Under the pieces are notes generated by a model. The model saw only the letters and a list, made by a program, of their open reading frames with translations, made no database searches and was not told the DNA's origin. DNA of 64,000 nt, taken from positions 1,070,962 through 1,134,961 of the forward strand of contig NC_030852.1 in NCBI RefSeq assembly GCF_000208745.1, written 5' to 3'. The translations under genes were made by a program, and so were the position numbers. Source of the stretch: Theobroma cacao. Its lineage: Eukaryota; Streptophyta; Magnoliopsida; Malvales; Malvaceae. Positions 1-11,627 of the stretch are shown here, one piece after another; the first letter of the stretch is position 1, and each line of letters opens with the position of its first letter.

Positions 1-642
1 AAATTTTTTTATAAATAAAAAATAAAAGGTTCAAATTTTATTAAACAAAATTATAAATTTTGGAATGCATGTTATAAATAAATAAAATAAATTTTTATTA
101 ATTAAAATAATAAATATATTAATTAAGAGAAAAAATTGAACCAAATGAAAAAGATGAATATGAAAAAAAATATAATTCTTCCTATAATTTTATAAATTAT
201 GAAGAATAAAGTGAGAATATAAAGAAGTCTCATTAAATAATTCTTACTACTCATTAGCACTTTTTGAAAATAACATGATTGACAACTTTGTCTAAAAGGT
301 CAAATAGACTTCTCGCGTAAGAAAAAATTTTAAAATTTTGAGAGTTAAACACTTGTACTTTTGTAGTAGGAAAACTCTTCCATAAGCTGAGGCAAAAATT
401 CACTCATATATTACTATTATATGCAATTTCCTTTTCATTTGAAACTTCTTTTTTTAAATTTTTCAACAATCAAATGCAATTTTTTTTTTGTAATTTTAAA
501 CTGGAAGCTTTTTTTATGGTTAGCCAAGTAAGTTTCATTGCACATAGACACACACAAAAGAAACCTTCAAAAGTAGAAAGAATTTCTTTATTATCGTAAA
601 CCAATTCATTCCTTGCAATTCAAGTCATTAAGTAGAACATAC

Positions 643-747
643 CTTGCGTTGTGAAGTTTTTCATTTCCTTTTGATCTTGTAGTTCGTAAGTATTTATACG
701 AACATCGTCTTCACTAGACCAAGCTTTGGGTTGTTTTACCTTGAAAC
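643..747 (-). CDS. ANK-L, one internal exon of an ankyrin/PGG family gene (partial gene)
   Basis: On the minus strand a TTACAG acceptor is followed by 105 open bases and a GTATGT donor. The peptide contains INTYELQDQKEMKNF and aligns with the exons at 40,816-40,920 (ANK-1) and 60,259-60,363 (ANK-2). Length and phase are the same in all three: two bases, 34 codons, one base. In the family this exon lies between the first ankyrin block and the second. The downstream exons would lie left of the window. Copia A, starting at 880, sits in the upstream intron. No stop is seen in the exon, but I cannot tell whether the full gene is intact. Confidence 0.7.
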
Positions 748-879
748 CTGTAACAACAATATGTCATTGTTGTTAAATTATATTATGATGTATTATACAT
801 ACACCGCAATTTACATGCAAACTCATTTATTCTATAAATGTTTTTTACATTTTCTTTCTTTTCTATGTTTAGTTTTTCT

Positions 880-1046
880 TGTTAAGGATAATACTAGACA
901 TTATCTATTATTGCAATTTAATTTCTATTCCTATCATCTTAGCTTTATCTAGATACTTAGTTTTATTAGTTAGTTTTACATTATTGTATAAATATATATT
1001 CTTGTCAATCAATAAAACTTAGCAGTTCCAAATCAAAATCTCTACA
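880..1046 (+). repeat. Copia A 5' LTR
   Basis: The LTR is 167 bp, starting TGTTAAGGAT and ending CTCTACA next to the primer site. It has a TATA-like TATAAATATATA near 987 and an AATAAA signal near 1,010. The left edge is set by loss of homology with the ANK-1 intron (about 41,050) exactly at TGTTAAGG. The copy at 60,502-60,668 has the same length. It is very short for a plant copia LTR. Confidence 0.85.
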
Positions 1047-1058
1047 TGGTGTCAGAGC
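1047..1058 (+). other. Copia A primer-binding site
   Basis: TGGTGTCAGAGC directly abuts the LTR. It differs by one base from TGGTATCAGAGC, the usual site complementary to the 3' end of plant initiator methionine tRNA used by Ty1/copia elements. Confidence 0.88.
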
Positions 1059-1067
1059 TTTATCACC

Positions 1068-1912
1068 ATGAGTATTATTCCTCAAACCTCTACTTCTCCT
1101 CTCTTTACTCCTACAACTGCTCATGACACCTTTTTTGTCACACTCACTACCAAAAACTACCTGCTTTGGAAAACACAACTTTTGCCTCTCTTAAACTATT
1201 AAAATATTAATGGCCTTATTGATGGAATCTCTCTGGATCTAGCTAAGATTATTCCTTCTCACACCATACCCCAAGAACAAATTACCAATCTCGAATATCA
1301 ATCTAGGTTTCGAAAAGACAATATGCTTCTTTCTTGGCTGCTATCTTCTTTAACTGAAGAAATCTTTCCCTATGTGATTGGGTTATCCTTTTTTTTCACT
1401 GTTTGGCACCCTTTTGCCAATGCTTTTGGGTTTTTTCTCAATATCATCAACTTTAGTTTCACATTAAACTTCAAGAATTCAAGAAAAATGATTTTTCTAT
1501 CTCAAAATCTACAACAGGCCAAATTTTTTGCTGAAGAATTAAGTGTTGCTAGGTAGACAATGACCTCTACTAAATTCAATGCCATTATTTACCAAAATAT
1601 AGGTAGTGATTTTCATAGTATTATCACTACCTTTAATCTTCGGCCTAATCCTGTCCCTTTTCATGAGTTGCATGGTTAATTAGTTGCTCACGAAATTCTT
1701 CTTAAAGGCATTCATGAACAATTAATTGCTAACATTGTTCACCAATCTACTACCTCTTTTACCAATTCTACCCCTCTTTCTACACCTTCTATGCCACTAT
1801 CTTCCAATCCAAAATCTTTTATCTCCCATTCATGTTGCCCACGAGGCCATTGTCAGATTTTTGGACTCAAGAATCACATAGCAGATAAATGCAAAAAACG
1901 TTATGCTCCATG
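1068..1912 (+). pseudogene. Copia A gag remnant
   Basis: The reading starts MSIIPQTSTSP just after the primer site and contains KNYLLWKTQLLPLL, typical of the copia gag (UBN2/DUF4219) N-terminus. In-frame stops follow at several points. Near 1,850 the zinc knuckle reads CQIFGLKNHIADKC, where the second cysteine of C-x2-C-x4-H-x4-C has become Phe. The duplicate copy at 61,441 keeps both cysteines (CEICGLKNH). No intact product is possible. Confidence 0.75.
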
Positions 1913-2289
1913 ATAGTTTTCTAATCCACGGGCTAATCATGTATTTTATGGCTTGTCTCCATTTTCTTCATCTATTTCTTATTCGCCCCGTCCATTTGCA
2001 TATTACACTCATGCGGTCAATTTACACCTTACTTTCCAAACATTGCGGTAAATTATCATCCTACTCTAGATCTCTCTAATCTTATAATTGCCAATGACTA
2101 CAAAGGTGGTGATCAACTTCAGGAGGGTAACGACCAAGGTTTGCACATTTCTCATATTGGCATTGCATTTCCTCTTTATTCTCATGGTAATCTCAAACTT
2201 CGAAATATTTTATCCCACAAATTACTAAGAATCTCTTATTTGTTCAAAAATTTGCTAATGACAATTATTGTTTCTTTGAATTCTTGCCT

Positions 2290-2945
2290 AACACTTTTCT
2301 TATTAAGGATTAGGACACTAGGAAGGTTTTATTACAAGGACCGAGTGAAGATGGAATTTATGTTTGTCGTTCTTTGCTAATAAGGAAGGAAGCCTTAGCT
2401 AGTGAACAGTTGTCTCTTACGAATTAACATGCTTGACTTGGCCATCCTCACCTTGGCACAATTTCTTAAGTAGTTAGAGGTTTTAATTTGCCTTATTTGA
2501 AATCTTCACTAGTGTCTTCTTGTTCTTCATGCTTTTTAGGTAAATTAGCTCGTCTACTTTGGTTTCTATTGATCATAGAAGTCAAGCTCTATTTATATTT
2601 TTCATTTCGATGTTTAGGGCTTGACTCCAATGCTGTCAAGTTTAGGATAAACATATATCATTTTATTTATTGATGATTGCACTAGATACATCTGAGTGTA
2701 TTTTTTAAAGAATAAAAGTGAAGTCTATTCCATTTTTCTTAATTTTACAACTTTGTGGAATGGCAATTCAATATTAAAATTAAACCTTTTCATTCAAATT
2801 GAGGGCGGGGGTGAATATTAGAAATTAAATAAGTATTTTCAACAAATCAGTATCATTTATTGCATTGCCAGTCCATACACACATGAACAAAATGGTATTG
2901 TCAAGCACAAAATTTGTCATCTTGTTGACACTAGCCTTATTTTAC
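2290..2945 (+). pseudogene. Copia A pre-integrase and integrase remnant
   Basis: Translated pieces give KDRGPSEDGIYVCRSL-like pre-integrase sequence, then integrase core text (VYFLKNKSEVYSIFLNF; SPYTHEQNGIV) matching 62,144-62,500. Frameshifts and stops break the reading. The catalytic Asp-rich stretch is not preserved. Confidence 0.7.
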
Positions 2946-3739
2946 TTGCTAATGCTAAAGTCCTTTTAAAATATATGAATTTTCCTTTTGATATGGTCAC
3001 TATTTTGATTAATACCTTACCATCTCATGTTACTCTAAATAAAAGTCCCTTTTCCTTGTTGTTTAATAAAAATCTAGATTATTTCGTTTTCAAACCCTTT
3101 GCTTGTGCTCCTTTTTTTTTTTTATTGTGGACATACAATAAACATAAATTTGATTTTTGCAAAAATCATGTGTTTATTTGGGTCATTCTCCTTTTCATTG
3201 TGCACATCGTTGCCTTTAATTAGACACAGGTTAGGTATACTTAGCTTGACATGTCAAATTCTTGGACAAAGAATTTCCCTTTCACAAATACACTCAACTT
3301 GTTTCTGTGTCTCAGTCTTCACAGTAATAGTTTTCTCTTTGTGGGCATCAAGATAGTAACTCAGTCACATGCAAGCCTTCAGGTAATGTTTCTAATTCTT
3401 CTACTCTATCCTTATCTTTTATCCCTATCACCTTACCTGTTCCGTTATCTCATAGTCAACCTCTACCTGCCCAAGTATGCCCAAACACCTCATCCTTATC
3501 CATGCCCAATCTAGTTGATTCTAATCCTACCTCCTATTCATCTCCTATAATTTCTCGATATTCTTTATTCTCTCTTGCTAATCTTTAATCTTTACCTAGT
3601 CTTAATCTAGCCGTTGATGTAACACAATATCTTGTTTCTAATAACTTCACCTCAAAAACCAATACTTGTCCTTTTTTACCACCTTGCACGCATACAATGA
3701 AATAACGCCCCTCAACTTTCCAAAGACGATGACATTCTC

Positions 3740-4978
3740 ATCAACCATGTTGCCTTCCTCCAAATCAAACTTTCTTCATCAAGAACCCTACACATTCTCC
3801 AAGCCCAACCATATGTTGAAAGAAGAAATGCCATGTTTGATAAGATTATTGCACTCTTTACCAATAACACATGGACTTTGGTTCCTAGTTCGCAACATCA
3901 AAATATCATTGGCAATAGATGGGTATTCTAGATTAAAAGGAAATCAGATGACATTGTTGATTACTATAAAGTGCATCTCGTTGCCGCGTGCTACTCACAT
4001 CAAGGTGGAGTGGATTATGTTGAAACTTTTGGTCCTATTATTAAAAGCACAACTATTCGAATAGTGCTAACGTTGGCTGTTCCTTGTGGTTGGTCTATTA
4101 GGTAGTTGGATATATCTAATGCATTTCTACACGGTTATATTGATCACAAAATCTTTATAAAGCAACCAGTTAGCCATATTGATAGTGAACATCTTGATTA
4201 AGTTTGTAAACTGCAAAAGTCACTGTATAGTTTAAAGCAAGCCCTAAGAGCTTGGTTTCAACGACTTCACAATTATCTCATTCAACATGGCTTTGTTTCA
4301 TCTAAGGTCAACACCCTTTTGTTCATGAAGCTACATGGTAATTCTAAGCTATTTGTTCTTATTTATGTTGATGGCCCACTTGTCATAGGTACTCATTTGA
4401 ATATGATTCATTCTTTGGTCAAAGCCTTACATCAAGGCTTCCCTATTTGTGACATAGGCTCTTTACATTATTTACTTGGCATTAAATTACTTACTTACCA
4501 AATGGTATGCTTTTGTCTCAACAAAAATGTGTTAGAGACTTACTTTCCTAAACCAATATAGTAGCAAGCAAATCTTGTTATACGCTTATGGTTGCTAGTC
4601 CTTCTTTGTCAAAATCCTTGGCTGGTCTTTTTGAGGATGTTAAATTGTATAGAAAAATTGTTGGGGCTTTTCAATACATTACCCTCACTAGGTCGGATGT
4701 TGTTTTCTCTGTCAATAAGCTTTGTTGTCAATTCATGCATTATCCTACTACTACTTATTAGAAAGTTGTAAAATGCTTATTGTGTTATCTCAAGCATACT
4801 AGTGATTATGGGTTGTTCTTTGCCAATAATTCTTGTCCTTTGCTCCAATGCTTCACTGACAGTGATTGAAAAGGGTGTTTTGATGATCGACATTCAAGTA
4901 ATGGTTATGCAATTTATTTAGGAGTCAATCTGATTTCTTGTACTACTAAGAAACAATCGACAATAGCTTGATCATCCA
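3740..4978 (+). pseudogene. Copia A reverse transcriptase and partial RNase H remnant
   Basis: RVT_2 text is clear across frame breaks: ALFTNNTWTLVP, GVDYVETFGPIIK, LDISNAFLHGYI, SLYSLKQALRAWFQRL and FVLIYVDGPLVIG. The catalytic YVDD reads YVDG, so the active site is dead. RNase H text (FTDSD, then KKQSTIA) appears from about 4,850 and stops at about 4,978 before the TEAE motif. A longer open reading at 3,666-4,064 is an out-of-frame shadow. Confidence 0.78.
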
Positions 4979-5429
4979 TACATATGTACTTTGTATCACA
5001 TTATTACCATTTTAATAGCCATTTTGTATGTAGCTATAAGTGCAATTATGTACAGACTATAATTCTTTCCCAATTTCAATCTTGATGAATTCTTACTGTT
5101 TTGCACTTCACATCCAACTTTTTTCAAATTGGATAGATCCAAAATGAGGCCACTTTTGTGATTGTAGATAAAACATCAAATCTGAGGGATGAGAGTCTAG
5201 CATTGTTAATTCAAGGTAGTTTTTGTCTCCATGTCATAAAAAACAATAAAGTTTTCTTTTAGGGTCATTGTAGAAAAGTGATTGTAGAAATGGTTTATTT
5301 GGGTACAATACAAGGAGACAAATAAAGGGTTATAAATGATTTTGCTTTGCCTTTAAGACTAAGAAGAAAAATGTTGTCTTAATTTTTATTTATGTAAAGA
5401 ATTTATTTGCCTAATCTAATTCTTCATCC
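4979..5429. other. No gene seen: spacer between Copia A and Copia B
   Basis: AT-rich sequence with stops in all frames. I see no domain, repeat or boundary motif. It begins where Copia A RNase H breaks off and ends where similarity to the Copia B LTR begins, so it may be ankyrin intron or the lost 3' end of either element. Confidence 0.4.
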
Positions 5430-5592
5430 CACATTAAATATTGTTGTGCTTGTGGACATAGGTTATTAAAAAACTGAACCACGTAAATTCTTCTGTTTTT
5501 GTGGGTGTGCTTGTTTTCTTTCTTTCTTTATTCTATTGATTAGGTAAGATCTTGAATAACTTTTTAGAGATAATTTTGCAATTGTCACAATA
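5430..5592 (+). repeat. Copia B 5' LTR, truncated
   Basis: The block holding GTAAATTCTTCTG, the TTTCTTTCTTTCTTTATTC stretch and AGAGATAATTTTGC matches the end of the 3' LTR (about 8,900-9,056). It abuts the primer site. The left limit is approximate, because similarity fades near 5,430-5,443. Confidence 0.72.
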
Positions 5593-5595
5593 AAC

Positions 5596-5607
5596 TGGTA
5601 TCAAAGC
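5596..5607 (+). other. Copia B primer-binding site
   Basis: TGGTATCAAAGC is one base from the initiator-Met site TGGTATCAGAGC. It sits three bases after the LTR end. Confidence 0.82.
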
Positions 5608-5638
5608 TTCAAGGTCTTGAGTCAATCTGAATCTTGTT

Positions 5639-6420
5639 ATGACATCTTCGTCAACCAAGTATAAGATTGAAACGTTTAATAGAAGAAATAATTTTAACTT
5701 GGGGAGTATTAAGATATGCGCATTGCTAATACAACAAGGACTATTGAAGGCACTAGAGGGAAAAGACCACCTTCCCTCAAATCTATTTGATAGTGAGAAA
5801 GATGACCTTATAGAGAAAACACATAGTATTATTCTCTTAGCTCTGTTTGATGAGGTGCTAAGAGAAGTCAAGAATGAAGAATATGTTGCTGTAGTGTGGC
5901 ATAAACTTAAAGTATTTATATGACCAAATCCTTGACGAATCAACTTTATATGAAACAACGATTGTATACTCTCAAGATGTGTGAAGGTTACAATCGTTAA
6001 TACCCAAATTGATGAATTTAAAGAATATTGATGATAAAATTGAGGATGAAAACCTAGCCTTAATTCTTCTATATTTTTTACCTCCATCGTAAGAAAACTT
6101 CGTGGATACCATGTGATATGGCCAAAAGATACTCACTCTTGAGGATGTAAAGGCATCTTTAAATTTTAATGAATCGAAAAAGAAAGTTGGTGGTATTCGG
6201 AATGAAAATCAAGTAGAAGGCTTGATTGTGAATAGAGGAAAAGATAGAAAGAAAGGTTTAAACAAAAAAAAGGTAAATCTAGAGTAAAAAGGAAAACTCG
6301 CTGGAATAGTGGTAAGAAAGGCATTTCCAATAAGACTGTACTAAATTTAAGGATGATGAAAAGAAAAACAAGTCTGAGAATACTACAAATTTGGTTGATA
6401 ATGACTTTTATACTTTTGAG
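5639..6420 (+). pseudogene. Copia B gag remnant
   Basis: The start MTSSSTKYKIETFNRRNNFN fits the copia gag pattern (K-x-[DE]-x-F-[DN]-G-x-N-[FY]). A frameshift ends it near 5,923. Downstream, basic stretches (KKGKSRVKRKTRW) mark the gag tail, but the expected zinc knuckle is not recognisable. Confidence 0.68.
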
Positions 6421-6702
6421 GAAGCTAATAATGTTTTTGCAGTTACCAACAATAACTTGAAGGATACCTGGATCTTGGATTCGGTTTGTTGCTTCCACAT
6501 ATGTCCCAAGCATTATTGCTTTGCAACATATCAATTTGTTAATACAAGTATTGTACAATTAGGGGATGATTTCTCTTCCTTGTTTGCTAGGATTGACACA
6601 ATTCGGATTAAGATGTTTGATGGTATGGTAAGGACACTTAAGGTGAGACATATCCCTCACATGAAAAAGAACTTGATATCGTTGAGTTTGTTAGATAAGA
6701 AG
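6391..6702 (+). pseudogene. Copia B protease remnant
   Basis: TWILDSVCCFHICP matches the copia protease active-site region (WILDSGCSxHMxP). The D-S-G/A triad reads D-S-V. LKVRHIPHMKKNLISLSLLD is the usual end of this domain. The frame stops at 6,703 before the pre-integrase text (CLWHLRLGRMSE near 6,870), where the WHxRLGH histidine is Arg. Confidence 0.68.
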
Positions 6703-7539
6703 TGATACAAATTGGGTGGCCAAGATGGTGTCTTGAAGGTATCTAAAGGAGTTTTAACTATTTTAAAGGGCAAGTTAATCGGTGACATTTATCATTAAAT
6801 GGGAAACACAATCATTGGAACTGGTTCTGTAGTCTCATTTAGTGATCCTAAGAATGATGTTACATGTTTATGGCATTTGAGATTGGGCCGTATGAGCGAG
6901 ATATGGATGATAAAACTAAGTAAGTGTCATTTAGTGTGCATTCAAAAGACTGGGAAGCTAGATTTCTGTTAGCATTGCATATATGGCAAACAACATAAAG
7001 CGAAATTTAGCACTACAATGTATCGAACCAAGATTACAATAGACTACACCCATTCATATTTGTGGAGTTTTTCTCCGATGGCATCAAAAGGTGGATCATT
7101 GTATATGTGGACCTTTACTGATGATTTTTCAAAAAAAATGTGTAGATGTATTTTCTGAAGGCTAGAAGTGAAGTGTTTACCACCTTTTTGCATTGAAAGG
7201 CATTGATTAAGAAGTAAACTAGGAAAATGATCGAGAGCTTTGGAACAAACAATGGTTTGGAATTTTGTAAAGATGAGTTTGTTCTGTTTTACAAGAATGA
7301 GAGGATCATTAGACATCACACTGTGGTTAAAACACCATAAAAAATGATGTTGTAAAGCGGATGTAGAGAACACTTCCAAAACAAGCAAGATGCATGGTCT
7401 TTAATGTTAGCCTATCCAAAATATTCTAGATAGAAGCTATCAACATGGCTTGCTAGTAAATCGGTCTCCATTAATTTCAATTGAATTTACTGGCTGATTA
7501 CTCTATATAAAAATATTTGGTTGTCCTGTTTATACTCAT

Positions 7540-7731
7540 GTGAGTGATGGTAAACTTGAACTGAGGGCGACAAAGAGTATATTCTTAAGCTATGCATATG
7601 GGGTGAAGGGTTATCGATTGTGGTGTGCTGATTGTAAGACTCTAAAGTTTATGGTCAGTCGAGATGTTACCATTGACGAGTTTGAATTTCTTTGTGGGAT
7701 AAAGTCTAGAATTTCAATCACATCAGACTAA
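7540..7731 (+). pseudogene. Copia B post-integrase linker fragment
   Basis: GCPVYTHVSDGKLELRATKS, then SIFLSYAYGVKGYRLW and KFMVSRDVTIDE, is the conserved copia stretch after integrase (GCxAYxHV...FxGYxxGxKGYRLW...SRDVxFDE). This anchors the region between the integrase debris at 6,830-7,440 and the deleted reverse transcriptase. Confidence 0.68.
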
Positions 7732-8029
7732 GAAGTTGGAAGGTAAGTGGAGCTTGAAATCAATGCTCTTGGGATAGTGAAGGGTGGTAATGAAATCTAG
7801 AACGAATCACAAAAGGTACAAGAATCAATATCTCATATACAACAATAAAGCATTACTTATGCAAATGGTGTTTTTTATTCTTATGTTTTTTCTATGGAAG
7901 TAGAGATTGATGAGCCTTACTCTTATCATGAGTTAATTACATGTGCTGACTCTTCTAAGGAGATTGAGTCTCTACAATGGGATCAAACATGGGAGCTTGT
8001 GAAACCACTTAAAGGTACTATAGATGTTC

Positions 8030-8528
8030 GCTTAGAGTGTAAAAGAGGTGCAAACATTAGTTGTAATGTGGTTGGCTTCTCCAATTCAGATTTTGCTGGT
8101 GATCTAGATAGTAAATCTCAAATGGTGTATGTGTTCACTCTCTCAAGGTTTGCAATTGGTTGGAAAATAGTTTTTCAATCAATAGTTGCTTTGTCTACAA
8201 CTGAAGCTGAAAATATGGCTGTGATCGAGGTAGTGAATGAGGCTTTCTGGCTTTGAGGCTTGGTTACTAATCTTGGTTTTGGACAAGCATATATACTTGT
8301 GTGTTGTGACAGTCAAAATGCCATACACTTGACTAAAAATCAAGTGTTTCATGAGAAAGCCAAACACATTCAAGTTAAGTGTAACTTCGTTTTAGAGATT
8401 GTTTCTAGATGTGAGATTGTAGTGAATAAAATAGCTATAGCTGAAAATCTGGTAGATATGTTGACTAAGTTAGTTTTTAGGATAATGTTCAAGCATTGTG
8501 TGGACTTGATTAGCATTTGTAGCACCTG
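8030..8528 (+). pseudogene. Copia B RNase H remnant
   Basis: The text reads VVGFSNSDFAGDLDSKSQM, then VALSTTEAENMAVIEVVNEA, then CDSQNAIHLTKNQVFHEKAKHI and AENLVDMLTK: the copia RNase H order. One in-frame TGA lies at about 8,257. The normal Y in TEAEY is N. It runs up to the purine-rich GGAAGGTGGAG (8,570-8,580), the likely polypurine tract. Confidence 0.75.
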
Positions 8529-8614
8529 AGGCCCTTTGGGGCATTGGTGATGTCGACAAAGATTGGTTCGGAAGGTGGAGCTTGGTAAATTCAAGCCTAA
8601 GGTGGATATATATT

Positions 8615-9056
8615 TGCTATGAAAGTCTTGAATTATGGTTTGACTAGGATAGTTTAATTCTAGTTAAACTAGTATAATGTGTTGAATAAGTTTTCGAATC
8701 TAGCTAGACTAATATAACATATCTTAATTGCATTAGGATAAGATTATTGTACTTAGTCTTATAAAAGGATCCTATGGGGTTAAAGAATAGTGAACACCTA
8801 CATTTAGAGGGAGTGATTTGATTGTATGTGGGTTAAGGTTTTGAGTTTAAGACTGTTTTTGTAATCTTTTGATTTTTCTCTTAGTAGATCATTCTCTATT
8901 ATTGTGCCTATGGAGTTAGGTCATCAAAAGATTGAACCATATAAATTCTTGTGTTCTTGTGGGTGTGTTTGTTTTCTTTCTTTCTTTATTCTATTGATTT
9001 GATAAGATTTTGGACAACTTTTAGAGATAATTGTGAAATTTTCAATTTTCACAACA
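8615..9056 (+). repeat. Copia B 3' LTR
   Basis: About 442 bp, starting TGCTATGAAAGTC and ending CACAACA. It has a TATA-like CTTATAAAAGG near 8,758. Its first part matches, in reverse complement, a solo LTR piece ending at 36,341 (TGTTATAATAGTC on the minus strand), which supports the left edge. Confidence 0.8.
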
Positions 9057-10174
9057 ATATAGTCTTGGATTGATGATATTTGGGCTTGGAGCATTCTCTT
9101 GAGGAGTAATCTCTTTAATTGGGAACAAGATAAGTGGAATCATTTTATGGAAGCAATCAGTAATATTTTTCTTGACAGAAAGTTGATTGATAAAATTATC
9201 TGGAAAAAAAGCATTTACAAGCAATATTCTACCAAAGATTTTTGTAAATTTACTGCTGGCGATATGGGGGAGGATAGTAACCTATGAAAAATGGTCTCGT
9301 CCAACTTGGCTCCACCAAAAGTGAAAGTATTTTACTGACAAATTCTCCACGAAAAGTTGGTGGTCGAAAGAGAGCTTTTTAGAAGAGGCATTATTGATGG
9401 GAATGCTACTCTATCTTGTTTCTAACAAAGATATTGAGTCGATAGATCTTTTTTTTCTTAGTTGCTATAATTCTTGGCTTGTTTGGAATCTCTAGATTAA
9501 AGATTGGGGTTATAGTTGGCTACTGCCAGGCAACTTTAAAGCTTTTTTTTCTTCTTGGAATGCCAATATTACTAATGGAAGAATTAGTCTAGTTTGACGC
9601 ATGGCCTTTTTAAACATTACTTGGACTTTGTGGCTTTTCAAAAATGACATGGTCTTCAAAGGAATTTTATGGGATATTTAGCAATTATATAATGTATTAA
9701 ACTCAGAATTGAGAGGTGGGCAAAAGCCAAATGGCCTTCTGAAAACCCATGTGTTATGGACATTGTGAGGGAGCCTTCTTGTGCTAAACCTAAGATGGCT
9801 TTTGGAAAAAGGAAGCATGTGTTTCAATAATTAAAACCAAACATAGGATGCTTGAAGTTTTATGTGGATAAAACAGCTAGGGGATGCCCAAGGCTAGCCG
9901 AGATTAATGGGTTTGCTACTGCTTGATGTGCACTTTGAGTTCTTTTTATTCCTTATTTTTTTTGCCATTCTTGTTTCTTGCTACTTGCTTTCTCATTTTC
10001 TGTTCTACTGCTATGATGTGTTTTTGTGCAGCAATGTTGTATATATTTTTTTTGTCTTTGATGCTGTTTTGAGTTTCGGAATAGGTTTTTTTTGAACATT
10101 CATGTATGTTTTCTACAAACGCACTGTGTTTGGTGTGATCCAGATTTTATGAAACTTGCCATTAAAAAAAAAAA
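9057..10174 (+). mobile_element. LINE (plant L1-type) 3' fragment
   Basis: The reading contains the zinc-binding region that follows LINE reverse transcriptase (WKKSIYKQYSTKDFCKF; WSRPTWLHQK) and then W/C-rich text of the same kind (GNFKAFFSSWNANI; ITWTLWLFKNDMVFKG). Frames are broken by stops. The element ends in an A run at 10,164-10,174, as expected for a LINE on the plus strand. The 5' part is missing and the left side meets the Copia B LTR. Confidence 0.68.
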
Positions 10175-11197
10175 CAAATTATGTTTGGTGTCAATTTTAT
10201 ATTTGTGATTGTAAGTGATTTTCCAATCTATTTTTTAAATTTATTCATCCAAAGAATTAAAGTTTAAAATATGACATAAATCTAAAACTTTATCATTTTA
10301 TTTACATTCACACAAGCTCTTAATCTTGAAAAAGCTTACAATACCAACTAACTTTTTCTATCCGCATGACATGATTATGTAATTACATAATAATTTATAC
10401 CCGTTACAATATGATCATGTCATATGTCATGTGAATAAAAGATGTTAATTGATTTGAGCATAACTGTTAATTTTTTACCAAGGTTAAAAATTTAAATAAA
10501 TACGAATCACAAGATAAAAGACCTTTTAGAGACAATAAAAAGTTTACATATATACATCTTTTTCATCCTTCACAATATCCAGTGAGTTTAGCTCAGCCAA
10601 CAGTCAGTCATACTCGAGTTGAACTTCTTCGACTTCATTTTTTAGCTTTTCGACGTGCTCGAGTAAAACAATGTTTCTTATTAATTTGGTAAAAGTCGAG
10701 AAAAAGCAAGACTTCGGATGCTAGAATAGACAGCCAAAATTGCCTGTACAATTTAAATTTATTACCTTAATGTTAAGTTCCTCCCTTCTCTTCTCATATT
10801 ACGAGCATCTGAAACATGAAAAGTAAACTTTTGGCTATCAGATGAAACTAGGTTATTGCTAGTGGTTTATCATTTGTTAAAAAATGCAACAGATAAATGC
10901 TACTATAAGCAAGCAAAAGAAAATCAAATGTCATGACACCAATATAAGAAGGAACTGAATCAATTGGGTAGTTACCCCATGCAACAGCTAATTAAATAGC
11001 AAGAATTGGGTGGCGAACTCATAAATCAACTGGAACAGTGGAAGGATTTGCATGCATGCTGTGTAAAATTTCACATTTCCTTTGAAGCATAGAACAGTAA
11101 AGTAAAAGTTGAAAAGAAATGGCTGCAAAAGAAGAAATCTGAGCATCTACAATTCAAGACTATCCTAATAGTTTAAATAGCTAACAACTTGCCCAAA
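10175..11197. other. No supported gene: intergenic or intronic DNA
   Basis: AT-rich sequence without a recognisable domain. A weak pair of splice-consistent open pieces on the minus strand (10,635-10,743 and 10,766-10,808) is treated as a finding, not as a gene. Confidence 0.4.
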
Positions 11198-11514
11198 TGT
11201 TAAGAGTAACACTTGCATGGCTTGCGACACTTGTCCTATTTTGATGTAAATTAAATTAGCTTATAGCAAGCTACTTAATGTTTGGTGTACATGTAAGTCT
11301 GCATGTATGTTAATGCTTATCTATATACACTTGGTGATTAAGTTCATACAAGTGTTCTTGCTGGTCATATATAAGCTGTCATCTTCATGTACTTAGTGAT
11401 GGTAGAATATATAAAATTCTCATAATTTTTTCCAAAATTCTACAATGTTCCTTATTTGTCTCTATTCTTTTGACTTTTAACAGAGGCTAATGTTTTTGCT
11501 TGATATCAATAACA
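11198..11514 (+). repeat. Copia C 5' LTR
   Basis: 317 bp, from TGTTAAGAGTAAC to TATCAATAACA. It contains a TATA-like GAATATATAAAATTC near 11,407 and matches 15,561-15,877 along its whole length. Confidence 0.92.
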
Positions 11515-11527
11515 TGGTATCAGAGCC
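11515..11527 (+). other. Copia C primer-binding site
   Basis: TGGTATCAGAGCC matches perfectly the site complementary to the 3' end of plant initiator methionine tRNA, immediately after the LTR. Confidence 0.92.
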
Positions 11528-11627
11528 TTTGCAAGAGCAAGATCTCAATTAGACCTGAAATACTAGTAAACTCACCATACATCTAAAGTCAAGCCACCAC
11601 TCTTCAAATTTCTCAACCTTCAGGAAC

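Larger units (their letters stand above)
1..2930. repeat. Segmental duplication block A, left copy (matches 59,600-62,500)
   Basis: Read by eye, this stretch runs collinear with about 59,600-62,500 with only scattered substitutions and small indels. The block holds ankyrin-gene intron, the 105-bp ankyrin exon, more intron, and then the Copia A LTR, gag and integrase remnants in the same order. The first 640 bases contain no gene and read as AT-rich intron of the minus-strand ankyrin gene. The match stops on the other side at the 62,501 N gap, so its true length is unknown. Confidence 0.9.
880..4978 (+). mobile_element. Copia A: Ty1/copia LTR retrotransposon, 3'-truncated and decayed
   Basis: A 167-bp 5' LTR (TG...CA) is followed directly by an initiator-Met-type primer site, then gag, zinc knuckle, integrase, reverse transcriptase and part of RNase H in the Ty1/copia order. 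Many stops and frameshifts break every domain. Homology to copia RNase H ends near 4,978 just where TEAE should follow, and no 3' LTR is found, so the 3' end is lost. A second copy starts at 60,502 in the matching intron of ANK-2. Confidence 0.88.
5430..9056 (+). mobile_element. Copia B: internally deleted Ty1/copia element
   Basis: A truncated 5' LTR (from about 5,430) is followed by a primer site at 5,596, gag, protease, a fragmentary integrase, RNase H and a full 3' LTR. The internal part is only about 3 kb. The reverse transcriptase block is missing: text passes from a KPLKGTID-like piece straight into RNase H near 8,030. All domains carry stops or frameshifts. It is a non-autonomous, dead copy. 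The 5' LTR lacks its first roughly 280 bp relative to the 3' LTR. Confidence 0.8.

Noticed and set aside
3666..4064. 132-codon plus-strand open reading
   Set aside because: The copia reverse transcriptase text is in another frame across the same bases, so this is a shadow.
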